Shown here in pieces: positions 13,035-23,560 of a DNA stretch of 64,000 nucleotides. The notes under the pieces are model-generated. The model did no database searches, was not told where the DNA came from, and saw only the letters and a program-made list of their open reading frames with translations. Every line of letters starts with the position of its first letter. Positions within the stretch are counted from its first letter, which is position 1. Made by a program: the position numbers and the translations under genes. Origin of the DNA: Ricinus communis (lineage: Eukaryota > Streptophyta > Magnoliopsida > Malpighiales > Euphorbiaceae); NCBI RefSeq assembly GCF_019578655.1, contig NC_063265.1, positions 1,364,001 to 1,428,000 on the forward strand, in the 5' to 3' direction.

Positions 13035-13210
13035 TGTTGACTTATATATGGTGTTATATTTAAGCTTAGTGTGGTTGCACTTAGTTAGTTACAGTTGTAG
13101 CAGTTGTACTTAGCTCATTTCATCTTGTATGTATACTCCTGTAATAGTTTTATTATACAACAAAGTTTTTCCCAAATTATTCTCTCTCTTGACAGTTAAC
13201 ACATTTTACA
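13035..13210 (+). repeat. 3' LTR of Copia 1
   Basis: About 176 bp, beginning TGTTGACTTA and ending TTTTACA. It is followed by the CCTTT target duplication. It differs from the 5' LTR by many substitutions and small gaps, consistent with an old insertion. Confidence 0.9.
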
Positions 13211-13395
13211 CCTTTTATTATTGACACCAATAACAATTTTTAACTTTTATTAAAAGATACAAATGTATAATTTATAAATATATGAAAATAATATATATGT
13301 AAATCCTTAGCTACGGGAGAAAAGAAAACAACCATTAGCTTATCAGAAATTTCTAAAGGATATTTAATGAGGATATGATGAAGAAGTAACAGGGA

Positions 13396-13711
13396 ATAAT
13401 AATATAAATAGTCATTGAGCTTTGCATTTAGTTGCATTTTATTCATAAAATTTTAATTTATTTCATTTCAGTCATTCAACTTTTATTTTATTTTAATTTA
13501 GTCATTTTGCAAATAAAAAATTGACACGTGGTGAGAACAACCAATAAGAAAAGTATAATTAAATAATAAAAATTTAACATGTCAATTCTTTATTGGCAAT
13601 GTGACTAAATTACAACCAAGATTAAAGTTGAATGATTAAAATGAAATAAATTAAAATATTATGACCAAAATAAAACTAAATATAAAATATAGTGACTATT
13701 TATATTATTAT
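13396..13711. mobile_element. Foldback MITE, about 316 bp
   Basis: The two ends are inverted copies of each other over more than 60 bp, starting ATAATAATATAAATAGTCA on both strands. An inverted match continues inward (around ACTAAATTACAACCAAG and TTTAGTCATTTTGCA). No protein is encoded. A target duplication cannot be fixed because the flanks are low complexity (TA or ATAAT are possible). Superfamily unknown. Confidence 0.75.
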
Positions 13712-14269
13712 CTCAAGTAAAGATGAAGTATTATAAATCCAGGTTTTAATATGCTACAAAATTGTTGGTTGTGTAAAGAAATATTAAATATAGAAATTGG
13801 AAAAGAAATTCTAAAAGAAAAAAACTTGTGTGTCAATTTTTATTGATCAAGTCAGATTTTGATTAAGAATTGGATTTAATTGTTTCTTAGTTAAATTATT
13901 GACCTTTTTCTCCCATTTCTTTTGAATTTGAATTTTATCCAAGTGGCTCTATTCCAATCGAAGCACTATAACCGGTAAAGTCCTCCTAATAGATCCACAC
14001 TGCATTAGTCAATTTATCCTATCTGTCAGTGTTTGTTTCTATAAGCTTATGGTAGCTGTGAGTCAGACCATTGGGATGGTTTACTTGTTTGGTCCCATGC
14101 CCATAATATGGCTATATGGGTCCTAATCTTATATCATCTGCTACTCTCTTCCCAAGGCAATTTAATTTCTTTTACGTCATATTAAGGAGCAAGTAATAGG
14201 CTAAAGATCAAGATCAATTTTGCAAATAAAAACAAGAAACAAAGATATTGAAACCCCAACAAATGCTAA

Positions 14270-14748
14270 TTGCTTATTTACTCGTAGATTTTTTTTTTCT
14301 TTTTTTAGATTTTAGAAAAATATTTTTTTTTTATATTTATATAAAATTCATAAAATATGTTTATTTTATAATTCTTTTTATATTTTTTTAGATAATATTT
14401 TCTAGTTTTCAAAAAATGAAAAAATTTCATTTTCATAAAAAATTTATAAAATATGTTTATTTTATAAAATATTTTTTTTAATTCTATTTTTGATAATATT
14501 TTAAATATAAAGAGTAGATTTAGAATAAATGAAGTGAAAACTTCTTATTTTTATTTAAAATAAGTCATTTTTTATATAAAAATATATAAAAAGATATGTT
14601 ATGCTTGTTTTCAAAAGTTTATTTTAGAAAAATAATACAAATAAATATAAAATTAAATTCTTTTGCTTTCATTTAGTAACTTCTCTAAAAAGTTGACATA
14701 ATTTTCTACAAGCAAACAAATATTAAAATATTGAGAGAGATCAAGACC
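14270..14748. other. AT-rich insertion specific to the left arm
   Basis: Sequence homologous to the right arm stops after AAATGCTAA and resumes at AGTTTTGCAATAAAA. In between are AT-rich repeats, including two near-copies of ATAAAATATGTTTATTTTATAA. It may be an insertion in the left arm or a deletion in the right. No coding content. Confidence 0.6.
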
Positions 14749-15379
14749 AGTTTTGCAATAAAAGAAAGGTAATCAAAATCCCACATATTTCAGTTTGATT
14801 CTTCTTTTTCTTTTTCTTTTTTTCAAATTTCATTCAAATTTTCAAGAGAAAGAAAGAGGATTGTATAATTTATTTTAGATATATGTTTGTTATTGAGTTA
14901 AACTCCTAACTAGGTTTACAGTGATGGTGCCCTTAAAAGAAAGATAAAATTGCTCTAGACGAGCGAGGAAAAATACCCGATAGCCTATGTAGAAACCAAT
15001 TATTTCCGGATAAAAGAAACTGTTAATATCTATTTATTTGCTTAATTTAATTATTAGGGTTAGAATTTGTCGGTTTAAAAACCCTAATTGCCAAATAAAT
15101 GATGTTCAGATTTATAAGGATTTTTGTGTTAGGCTTCTTTCATATGAAGAAATATTTTATGCAATACCTTATTGAGTTATATGAACACTGAAAAGGACTT
15201 AATGATGTTGTGTTTGGATAGCGAACGTGAGTTGGATCTATAACCAAATACAGTCATATGAAATATATTAATGAGAATTTAAAATATAACTATCAGAGAT
15301 TTGAAGAACCCATTAATAAAAAACTTATAAATAGCACTAACAACAAACTATTTTACTTGAAATTTCGAATCCAAATAGA

Positions 15380-15811
15380 TACATACATAAATATAGATAA
15401 CAATGGTTCAGTTTTATCAAATTAAAAAAGACAAACAAACAAAAAAATCCCAACTAAACAGGTATACCATCTGATGGATGTAAAATGATAATTTTGTTCG
15501 CATGACTAATATTCTACCATTTTGTTGACGACGAATCAATGAACATAGACTATTGTTAGAACCTTTTTTGTCTGTTAGTCTGTTATTCCCACCCAACAGG
15601 ACAACCATTAGCCAGAAACAAAAGAAAAATTGAACTTTTCCCTGTGGCTGGCACGTTTCCAGCCAGCAAAGCCCTGATGTAACAATTAATTATTTTATTT
15701 TTTTCCCGCTTCCCCTTCCCCGTGGCTTACCACACATGCACTCACGCTACTTATTAGCATCATCTTACCCTAAACCTCTGTCACCTTTTGTTCCCAAAAC
15801 TTAATCGATCA
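15380..15811 (+). promoter_or_regulatory. Conserved upstream region of UGT copy 1
   Basis: The region directly upstream of the start codon is conserved with the mirror region of copy 2 (23127-23560). Shared blocks are AACCTTTTTTGTCTGTTA, AGCCAGAAACAAAAGAA, CCAGC-AAAGCC, GTAACAATTAATT and ACATGCACTC. Copy 1 has a short extra stretch near 15462-15478. No clear TATA box is seen. The promoter role is inferred from position and conservation. Confidence 0.5.
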
Positions 15812-17221
15812 ATGAAGAAACCAGAGCTTGTGTTTGTGCCCATACCGGGTGCCGGTCATCTTACATCAGCGGTAGAAGCTGCAAAGCTTCTCCTCGACCG
15901 GGACGCCCGTCTTTCCATTTCTATCCTTATTTTGAGACGATCCTCCGACAGTAAGGTGGTCTCTGATCTCATTGATTCTCTCACTGCTACCATCACCTCA
16001 CATCGTATCCAGTTCATCAACTTACCCAATGAAGAATCTGAATCTATGGGCCTCGACTTTATCGAGAAATATAAACCTCATATTAGAGAAGCTGTTTCCA
16101 AACTTGCTACTCGCTCCGATTTCACGCTTGCTGGATTTGTTCTTGATATGTTCTGTATGCCTGTTATAGATGTGGCCAATGAATTTGGTGTACCTTCTTA
16201 TGTTTTCTTTACTTCTGGTGCTGCTTTCTTTGGTTTTATGCTTCACCTCCGGGCTCTTCACGATGAACAAGAGGTGGATCCCACTCAGTTTAAGAATTCC
16301 GATGACGAACTAGCATTGCCGTGTTTTGTTAACCCGCTTCCGGCTAGGGTTTTGCCCAGTGTGCTGCTTGAGAAAGAGTCGATGCCTGCCTTTCTTGAGA
16401 TGTCAAGAAGGTTTAGGGAAGCTAAGGGTATTATTGTTAACACGTTCATGGAGCTAGAATCCAGTGCGATTAACTCTCTTTCTGATGGTACAATTGAATC
16501 TCCTCCTGTTTATCCTGTGGGACCCATTTTGAATCTAAAAGGTGGTGATAGTGTGGGGTCAGCCGAAAGCAAAGAAATCATGGAGTGGCTTGATGATCAA
16601 CCTCCGTCATCGGTAGTGTTTCTGTGCTTCGGGAGCATGGGAGGTTTCCGTGAAGATCAGGCGAAAGAGATCGCATTTGCACTAGAGAGATGTGGGCAGA
16701 GATTCTTGTGGTCTCTATGTCAGCCTTTACCAATGGGTAAGATGACAGGCTATACTGATTGTCAGAATCTAGAAGGATTCTTACCAGAAGAATTCTTAGA
16801 TCGAACGGCTGGAATTGGAAAAGTAATCGGGTGGGCTCCGCAAGTGGCTGTTTTGGCCCAGCCAGCCATAGGAGGCTTTGTTTCGCACTGTGGCTGGAAT
16901 TCTACACTGGAGAGCATATGGTACGGTGTACCAATTGCCACGTGGCCGATGTACGCAGAGCAACAGTTTAATGCCTTTCAATTGGTGACAGAGTTGGGAT
17001 TAGCTGTAGAAATTACCGTGGATTATAGGAAGGATAGCGACGTAATCGTGAAAGCTGCGGATATAGAGAGAGGAGTAAGGTGTGTGATGGAGCAGGATAG
17101 TGAGATAAGGATGAAGGTCAAAGAGATGAGTGAAAAGAGTAGGAAAGTCTTGATGGACGGTGGATCTGCATTCTCTTCGTTAAACCGTTTGATTGAAGAT
17201 GCTATAGACAATATGCCATGA
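15812..17221 (+). CDS. UGT71-like: UDP-glycosyltransferase, UGT71-like (copy 1)
   Basis: A family-1 UGT, expected to act in the cytosol and move glucose from UDP-glucose to a phenolic, terpenoid or hormone acceptor. The true acceptor cannot be read from sequence. The start is the ATG at 15812, giving 469 residues with no intron and the same start and length as copy 2. The frame is open 24 bases further upstream but has no ATG there. Residue landmarks are the catalytic His16 (GAGHLTSA), the partner Asp112 (FVLDMF), and the PSPG donor-binding box at about 341-384 (WAPQ ... HCGWNS ... YAEQ). Hand comparison with copy 2 gives 55 differences, about 88% identity. Three sites look unusual against copy 2 and the family: FLWSLCQP instead of SLRQP, LAQPA instead of LAHPA in the PSPG box, and PEEF instead of PEGF. 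The essential residues remain, so activity is likely but may be altered. Confidence 0.95.
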   Translation: MKKPELVFVPIPGAGHLTSAVEAAKLLLDRDARLSISILILRRSSDSKVVSDLIDSLTATITSHRIQFINLPNEESESMGLDFIEKYKPHIREAVSKLATRSDFTLAGFVLDMFCMPVIDVANEFGVPSYVFFTSGAAFFGFMLHLRALHDEQEVDPTQFKNSDDELALPCFVNPLPARVLPSVLLEKESMPAFLEMSRRFREAKGIIVNTFMELESSAINSLSDGTIESPPVYPVGPILNLKGGDSVGSAESKEIMEWLDDQPPSSVVFLCFGSMGGFREDQAKEIAFALERCGQRFLWSLCQPLPMGKMTGYTDCQNLEGFLPEEFLDRTAGIGKVIGWAPQVAVLAQPAIGGFVSHCGWNSTLESIWYGVPIATWPMYAEQQFNAFQLVTELGLAVEITVDYRKDSDVIVKAADIERGVRCVMEQDSEIRMKVKEMSEKSRKVLMDGGSAFSSLNRLIEDAIDNMP

Positions 17222-17254
17222 ACAAGTTGTGTCCGTTGAATGTCATTTTTATAC

Positions 17255-19299
17255 TAGCCACCAGGATACCAATTATAAATATCAAAACACTAACACAAAG
17301 AAAATCCTACAGCACTGAAGAAAAGTCATAAACACTAAAAATACTATTAATAATAAAATATTTATACTAATAAGCAAAATGGGTTCTATGACTAGTAACT
17401 TTCCAATATATTTTATATATTTTTTATTAATAACACGAACACACACTAGTTAGGGATAGGAATTTTATTTATTATTTTACATGTCTTTTATTTGTATTTT
17501 ATACCAAATATCAAAGTTTATTTTAATAAAAATTAGGTCTTAATGATTTTTCTTTATGAGTTATTTATAGTAAAATTAAATATAATTACATTTATTGTAG
17601 TACAAAATTTAAGAGAAAAATTAAAATATTAAACACAAACTATATAATTATTTTCAAAAAGAATATAAACTGTATAATTACTTTGAGCATAGAAATTGAT
17701 CTTGACATATTCTAAAAAGAGTATAAATTTCCTTTTCTATTATAAGAATATATAAAAAAAAATCAAATAAACATCTAACTAATATTATATGTCGAATTGT
17801 ATTTTCGTAATAAAATATGGTTTTTAGAAAAATAATAATAAATAGTATAATGGTTTAAATAAAAAATAAAATGATTGTATTTATCCTGTATTTGCTAATT
17901 GCAAAAGAAATATACGGTTGTGATAATATAGATGTTAAAATTTAAGGTATGTGTAAAGACTAAAAGAAATTGAAATTATCTTTTTTTTTTTATTATCAGT
18001 GTCTTGACTTCACTTTAGCAGTGTCAGATTTCTTCTATCTCAGTGTTCTAAATATTTTAAAATAGTGCCATGTTTACTACTATAGTTTTAAATGATTTTG
18101 GTATCTTAAGTTATATTATTACAACAATGAAAATAAATATGTCAGTTTTTCATCCATGATTCAACATTTTCTTTTGCTTATTATAGTGTCCTTTCTATTT
18201 CCTCTCATTTACTTTCTTTCCTTCCATCCATCTTTTCCTTTTACTTTCCTTCCCCTTTTCTCCACCTTCCACATATTTTTTCTTTAAACAAAAAAGCTAT
18301 CATAAAATCTCAAAAACATTTCTTCTATATCAGACAAAATACACATAAATTAAATTATAAAATAAGAGAAAAAGAATTTACCTATTGGTGACCGATTTAC
18401 TTACAAATGTCAAAAATAGAAGATAAAAAAATTTTAAGAACATTCTTATAGATATAGAGTAGTGCAGGATATTAGATAAATACATTTCATAACCTGTCCC
18501 GATACTATGCGGGAGGCATCAAATTTGCAACTTGTTAATTGCATCTCTTTTAGTATCTTCTGAATTAATCTATTTCACATTTGTTATGTGATCAACTTTC
18601 CTTCTAACACTAAATATGATCTGATAGGTTCTAATTCCTTCAAAAATCTTCTATCACAATATCAAAGTGAACAAAATATTTATTTTTGACATTCTGAAAG
18701 ACGAATAAATTGCTCCGTTGGTATTGAAATTTTACTATTTATATTGAAATGGTAATAAATTTTTAATTTATTTTTGTTTAGTACCACATCCATTATTTTT
18801 GCCTCAATCGATGGTACTTTATAAAGACTCGTCTAAAGACGAATTTTCATTCGAGTCAAGGACTTGTCAATACTCGACAATCCATCTAGACTACTACTAT
18901 ATTCAATAGGCGAACTACCATTTCACACAGCCACAAAGTACTACTCTTGAAAAACTGAAACTCGCATTCCTCTTGAACTTTAGGTCCATGCCAGATATGA
19001 AAATAACTTGCAATTTTTCTATAAATACCTACCTAAAACACTAATAAAAGACTAATACTAATACAACCCTCAAAGATTATTCCTTAAAATAAATCACTTT
19101 ATTTTTACCTTATACCCTTGGTGTCATCAGTACCAATTGGGATCTACATGACAGCCAGAAATTCATTTAAGCATGACACTAATTAACACATCAACAAAAA
19201 ATTACTAGAAATCCCAATATATACCATCAATTGATTTAAAAATAATAAGTTTGATATTTAAAAAAAATTAAAAAATTAGTACAATTTAAATATAAGTGG
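17255..19299. other. AT-rich spacer between the UGT arms, left half
   Basis: No intact gene. The stretch 18480-19190 is less AT-rich than its surroundings. It holds a TATA-like TCTATAAATACC at 19018-19029 followed by GGTGTCATCAGTACCAA (about 19120), which looks like the end of an old LTR and leader of a retroelement. No paired LTR is visible, so this stays a guess. Confidence 0.35.
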
Positions 19300-19954
19300 T
19301 AAAGTTTTGCTACCAACCGGCAATTTATCCAACTATGGAGAGTCCTTTATCCAGCCTTTCCTATATCCATGGTATTGTAATTTGTGGTGACCGTTCACCA
19401 CCAGGTTTACATATTTTCTTCCAACGCTTCAATGGTTTCCTGACATCTACTCAAATTCGTATTCTCATATAACTACGCCAAACACTAGTATTGTTGTTCA
19501 CGACATAATCCAAAAATTCTTCCACAAATTTATTAAGCTGTTTACTAACCATAACTGACATAAAACCCACTGGTAATTCATATACATGCACCCACATGTC
19601 AAGAAAGTTAAGTTTCATCTGTGCAAGTATTTCTCCAAGTAATAGCTGATCATAAACCAAAAGATGATTGTCAAAGGACCAAGGGCCACCATCAATCACC
19701 CTTTTCGAATCGAGAATATAGAAGAATTGGAATAAGTAGAGATTCACAGCTATTTCTTTAATACATATGCCTCGACCAGGACTCCACAGACTAGAAAGAT
19801 GATTTCTCATAGTATTAAAGTTGATAGACTGATCAGTTACAGAGCACAGTATGAATCTACTCTCACGGACTTCATTCTGATCTATTTCCAAGACCAAATC
19901 CTCGTCCTCTTCCTCTTCTGTTGATAGAGCTAAACTCGCTAATTGATCCTCCAT
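19300..19954 (-). pseudogene. LINE ORF1 remnant with DUF4283 domain
   Basis: From the ATG at 19954 the minus strand encodes 167 residues: an acidic N-terminus (EEEEDEDLVLEID), then SLWSPGRGICIKEI, RVIDGGPWSFDNHLLV and WVHVYELPVGFMS. This is the DUF4283 pattern of plant L1 ORF1 proteins. After a stop, the same domain continues as VRKPLKRWKKICKPGG before decaying. The CCHC zinc knuckle and ORF2 are missing. It lies in the spacer of the UGT inverted repeat. Confidence 0.75.
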
Positions 19955-19965
19955 TACTAAAGCCA

Positions 19966-21682
19966 GAACTCACAATGAAACAACTTTTAATAACAAATAT
20001 CATAGACAAAATCTCACCAATAATAATGAGACAAACAACTCTCAACAAACAGAAAAAAGTAGATTTTTTCTTTTTTCAGAAGAAATTTCACGTGACACGT
20101 TTATTTTAATTGTGACTTTTCTTTTTTAAAATATTCTTATGATTTCTTTTTTCAAAAATCTTTATTTATGTCTATTTAGTTTTTTAAAATTTAGTCGAAA
20201 AATACTAAATTATATGTAAAAGATATTGAAAAAATATTATTTAACTTACATCATTATCAAACCAAATATAAAGTAAATTTATCATTTTTATTTTATATTT
20301 TTATATTTAATATTCATAAATTAATTACATTATATTTTTTTATAGCAGCTAATAGTTTTAGATGATATGGAGATACATGTTTCAAAAAATATATTGTCAA
20401 ACCGACCATAAAGAAAATTTATCATTTTTATTTTATATTTTTATATTTAATATCCATAAATTAATGATATTGCATATTTTTTTATAGCAGCTAATAGTTT
20501 TTGATGGTATAAAGATACATGTTCCAAAAAATATATTATAATAAATAAAAAATATGTGAAAGTATAATTAAAAAGTAAAACCAAAAAAGTCATCTAAAGA
20601 TGTCAAAGAGGATAGTAATTTTGTGCTTATAACAATTATTTGAATTTTTATGACAATAAAAATATGAATATGGACAAATGACGAAAATAATATCGTCATA
20701 CTTTCATTAGAAAAATGATACTAAAAAAATATAAAAAATATTATAATACAATTTAAAAAAATATATAAACAAAAAAAATTAGTTGGGTCGTAAAACGAGA
20801 AAATTTCATAACGTAAAGCAATACTCTTTTTTTTTTTTTACCTAACCTAAAAATTGTGTAATGTATTCCTTGTTATATATAAAACTTTAGTTTTTTTTTT
20901 TCTAAATAATTAATTACAAGAAAAAAAAAAGAGTTTGGAGCCAAATTGCATGAAATGGGAGGAAGTAAAAAACTAAACTAAAATTTATTATACCAAAGTT
21001 GTAACTAACATCTAAGCGCAATTAAATTAAATTAAATAGAACGATTGATAAAAAAATTAAACAAAAATGAATTTTATTAAATTATAATTTAAGATAATAA
21101 AAATTAGTTTAAATGATTAACAAAATTCACTTTTAGATAAACACACATGTAAAAAGTAAACTTTAATTATTTGGTTTCTTTTGTTAGTTTTGGTTATGGT
21201 AGGAGGGGTTGTAATAATAGGTTTGCCTTAAGGATCAAATCTATGTATCGAACTAGTAATTTATATTTAAATATAGATCTACAAGTTAACAAAAATATAG
21301 AGGTCTTTTAAATATTTGAAGCAATTTAAGTATTAATTTACTTAATAAATTAACATGCTAAGTTTTTATTTTTAATTATTCTATTTTTATTAAATAAATA
21401 ATAACAAATTAAATTATTAAATACAAGGCATGTAAATATAAAAATAGAAAATAAATGTTCAAATAACATTTAACATTTTAAATTTAAAAATTTAGATTTT
21501 TATTATTTTTGAATTTAGTTGTTGATTTACCTTATTCTATTTAATATTGCATTAAAATTTAAATTCTTTATTTGTGCTAAAAATAAATTAAAGTTATCTT
21601 TTTATTATTATTAAAGATAAATATACTTTTATGTCGATATAAGGCCAATTATTCAAGAAAAAAGAAAGACCAAGAACACTTA
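19966..21682. other. AT-rich spacer between the UGT arms, right half
   Basis: No gene seen apart from the tandem repeat at 20257-20536. Long A and T runs occur near 20825 and 20890. Confidence 0.55.
20257..20536. repeat. Two tandem copies of a 140-bp unit
   Basis: TCAAACC-A--ATAAAG begins at 20257 and again at 20397. Both copies continue through TTATAGCAGCTAATAGTTTT and end in CAAAAAATATATT. The copies differ at a handful of positions, so the duplication is fairly recent. No coding content. Confidence 0.85.
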
Positions 21683-21716
21683 TGTATAAAAATGACATTC
21701 AACTGACGCGACTTGT

Positions 21717-23126
21717 TCATGGCATATTGTCTACAATATCTTCAATCCAACGGTTTAACGAAGAGAATGAAGACCCACCGTCCATCAAGACTTTCCTACT
21801 CTTTTCACTCATGTCTTTGACCTTCATCCTTATTTCACTATCATGTTCCATCACACACCTTATTCCTCTCTCTATATCCGCAGCTTTCACAATTACGTCG
21901 CTGTCCTTCCTATAATCCACGGTAATTTCCACAGCTAATCCCAACTCTTTCACCAATTGAAAGGCATTAAACTGTTGCTCTGCGTACATCGGCCACGTCG
22001 CAATCGGTACACCGTACCATATGCTCTCAAGTGTAGAATTCCAGCCACAATGCGAAACAAAGCCTCCTATTGCTGGGTGGGCCAAGACAGCCACTTGCGG
22101 AGCCCACCCGATTACCATTCCAATTCCAGCCGTTCGATCTAAGAATCCTTCCGGTAAGGATCTCTCTAGATTTTGATAATCAGTTGAGCCTGTCATCTTA
22201 CCCGTTGGTGAAGGCTGGCGTAGAGACCACAAGAATCTCTGCCCGCTTCCTTCTAGTGCAAATGCAATCTCCTTCGCCTGATCCTCACGGAAACCTCCCA
22301 TGCTCCCAAAGCACAGGAACACCACAGATGACGGAGGCTGATTATCAAGCCACTCCATGATTATTTTGCTTCCATCTGACTTTACACTATCACCACCCTT
22401 TACATTCAAAATGGGTCCCACAGGGTACACAGGTGGAGATCTAATTGTACCATCAGAAAGAGAGTTCAACGCACTGGATTCTAACTCCATGAACGTGTTA
22501 ACAACAATACCCTTAGCTTCCTTAAACCTTCTTGCCATGCCAAGAAAAGGAGATATCCATTCTTTCTCAAGCACCACACTGGGCAAAATCCTAGCAGGAA
22601 GCGGGTTAATGAAACAGGGCAACGCTAATTCGTCGTCGGAGTTCTTGAACTGAGTCGGATCCATGTCTTGTTCATCATGAAGAGCCTGAATGTGAAGCAT
22701 AAAACTGAGAAAAGCAGCACCAGAAGTAAAGAAAACATAAGAAGGTACACCAAATTCATTGGCCACATCCATAACAGGCATACAGAACATATCAAGAACA
22801 AATCCAGCAAGCGTGAAATCGGAGCGAGAAGCAAGTTTGGAGACAGCTTCTCTGATGTGGGGCTTATATTTCTCGATAAAGTTGAGGCCCATAGATTCAG
22901 TGTCTTCAACGGGTAAGTTGATGAACTGGATACGGCGTGTGGTGGTAGTAGCAGTGAGAGAATCAATAAGATCGGAAACCACCTTACCGTCGGAGGATCG
23001 TCTCAAAATAAGAATCGAGATGGAAAGACGCGCGTCTCGGTCGAGGAGAAGCTTTGCAGCTTCTACCGCTGATGTAAGATGACCGGCACCCGGTATGGGC
23101 ACAAACACAAGCTCTGGTTTCTTCAT
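21717..23126 (-). CDS. UGT71-like: UDP-glycosyltransferase, UGT71-like (copy 2)
   Basis: The inverted partner of copy 1, again 469 residues in a single exon from the ATG at 23126. Catalytic His16 and Asp112 and the PSPG box (about 341-384, WAPQ to YAEQ) are intact. The positions that look odd in copy 1 have the usual residues here (SLRQP, LAHPA, PEGF), so copy 2 appears to be the more conserved one. Differences cluster around residues 71-76 and 190-198 and in the variable stretch 242-255, regions that in plant UGTs contribute to the acceptor pocket or surface loops. The two genes converge on each other across a 4.4 kb spacer. Family and chemistry are well supported; the natural acceptor is unknown. 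Confidence 0.96.
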   Translation of the reverse strand: MKKPELVFVPIPGAGHLTSAVEAAKLLLDRDARLSISILILRRSSDGKVVSDLIDSLTATTTTRRIQFINLPVEDTESMGLNFIEKYKPHIREAVSKLASRSDFTLAGFVLDMFCMPVMDVANEFGVPSYVFFTSGAAFLSFMLHIQALHDEQDMDPTQFKNSDDELALPCFINPLPARILPSVVLEKEWISPFLGMARRFKEAKGIVVNTFMELESSALNSLSDGTIRSPPVYPVGPILNVKGGDSVKSDGSKIIMEWLDNQPPSSVVFLCFGSMGGFREDQAKEIAFALEGSGQRFLWSLRQPSPTGKMTGSTDYQNLERSLPEGFLDRTAGIGMVIGWAPQVAVLAHPAIGGFVSHCGWNSTLESIWYGVPIATWPMYAEQQFNAFQLVKELGLAVEITVDYRKDSDVIVKAADIERGIRCVMEHDSEIRMKVKDMSEKSRKVLMDGGSSFSSLNRWIEDIVDNMP

Positions 23127-23560
23127 TAATTAATTAAGTTTCGGGTACAAATGGTGAGGGAGGTTTAGAGTAAGGTGATGCCAATAAGTAGTGGGAGTGC
23201 ATGTGGGGTTAGCCTTGGGGAAGGGGAGACGGGAAAAACAAAACAATTAATTGTTACGTCATGGCTTTGCTGGGTGGAAACTTGCCAGCCACGGGCAAAA
23301 GATTAATTGTTCTTTTGTTTCTGGCTAATGGTTGCTCTGTTGAGTGGGGTAACAGACAAAAAAGGTTCTATCAATCGTGTAGCCTCGTTGATTTGTCGTT
23401 CAACAAAAATGGAAAAATATTAGTTACGTGAACAAATTATCATTTTACATCCTGTTTAGTTGGATTTTCTTGTTTGTTTATCTTATTTATTAAAATTGGG
23501 CCATCATTGTTATCGATATTTATGCATGTACATGTAGATTCGAAATTTTAAAATAAAAAC
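23127..23560 (-). promoter_or_regulatory. Conserved upstream region of UGT copy 2
   Basis: It mirrors 15380-15811 with the same ordered blocks (see copy 1) directly ahead of the ATG. Differences include an ACGTCA-like GTTACGTCATGG word near 23254, where copy 1 has a TGATGTAAC version. Such a change could matter for a bZIP site, but this is inference. Confidence 0.45.

Larger units (their letters stand above)
5919..13210 (+). mobile_element. Copia retrotransposon 1, complete but degenerate, with a nested solo LTR
   Basis: The two LTRs (5919-6102 and 13035-13210) both begin TGTTGACTTA and end in ACACATTTTATA or ACACATTTTACA. They are flanked by the identical target duplication CCTTT (5914-5918 and 13211-13215). 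A PBS directly follows the left LTR and a polypurine tract directly precedes the right one. In between come gag, protease, integrase, reverse transcriptase and RNase H in Copia order. Many stops and the divergence between the LTRs show an old insertion. It landed inside a small repeat (copy A) and was later split by a 2.2 kb solo LTR. Confidence 0.92.
13831..17254 (+). repeat. Left arm of the inverted UGT duplication
   Basis: From TTTTTATTGATCAAGTCAG to TGTCATTTTTATAC this stretch matches the reverse complement of 21683-24625. The match includes about 2 kb upstream of the coding region, the whole coding region and about 30 bp downstream of the stop. Upstream landmarks shared by both arms are GGACCCATATA (as its complement), the AAGATCAAGATCAATTTTGC block and the AGCCAGAAACAAAAGAA block. 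The left arm carries about 480 bp of extra AT-rich sequence (14270-14748) that the right arm lacks. Confidence 0.9.

Noticed and set aside
15788..15811. An eight-codon upstream extension of UGT copy 1
   Set aside because: Its first codon is TTG, not ATG; copy 2 starts at the matching internal ATG, so 15812 is chosen.
22070..22966. Several overlapping frames in other phases across UGT copy 2 (and similarly 15972-16971 in copy 1)
   Set aside because: Shadows of the UGT coding region, kept open by its codon pattern.
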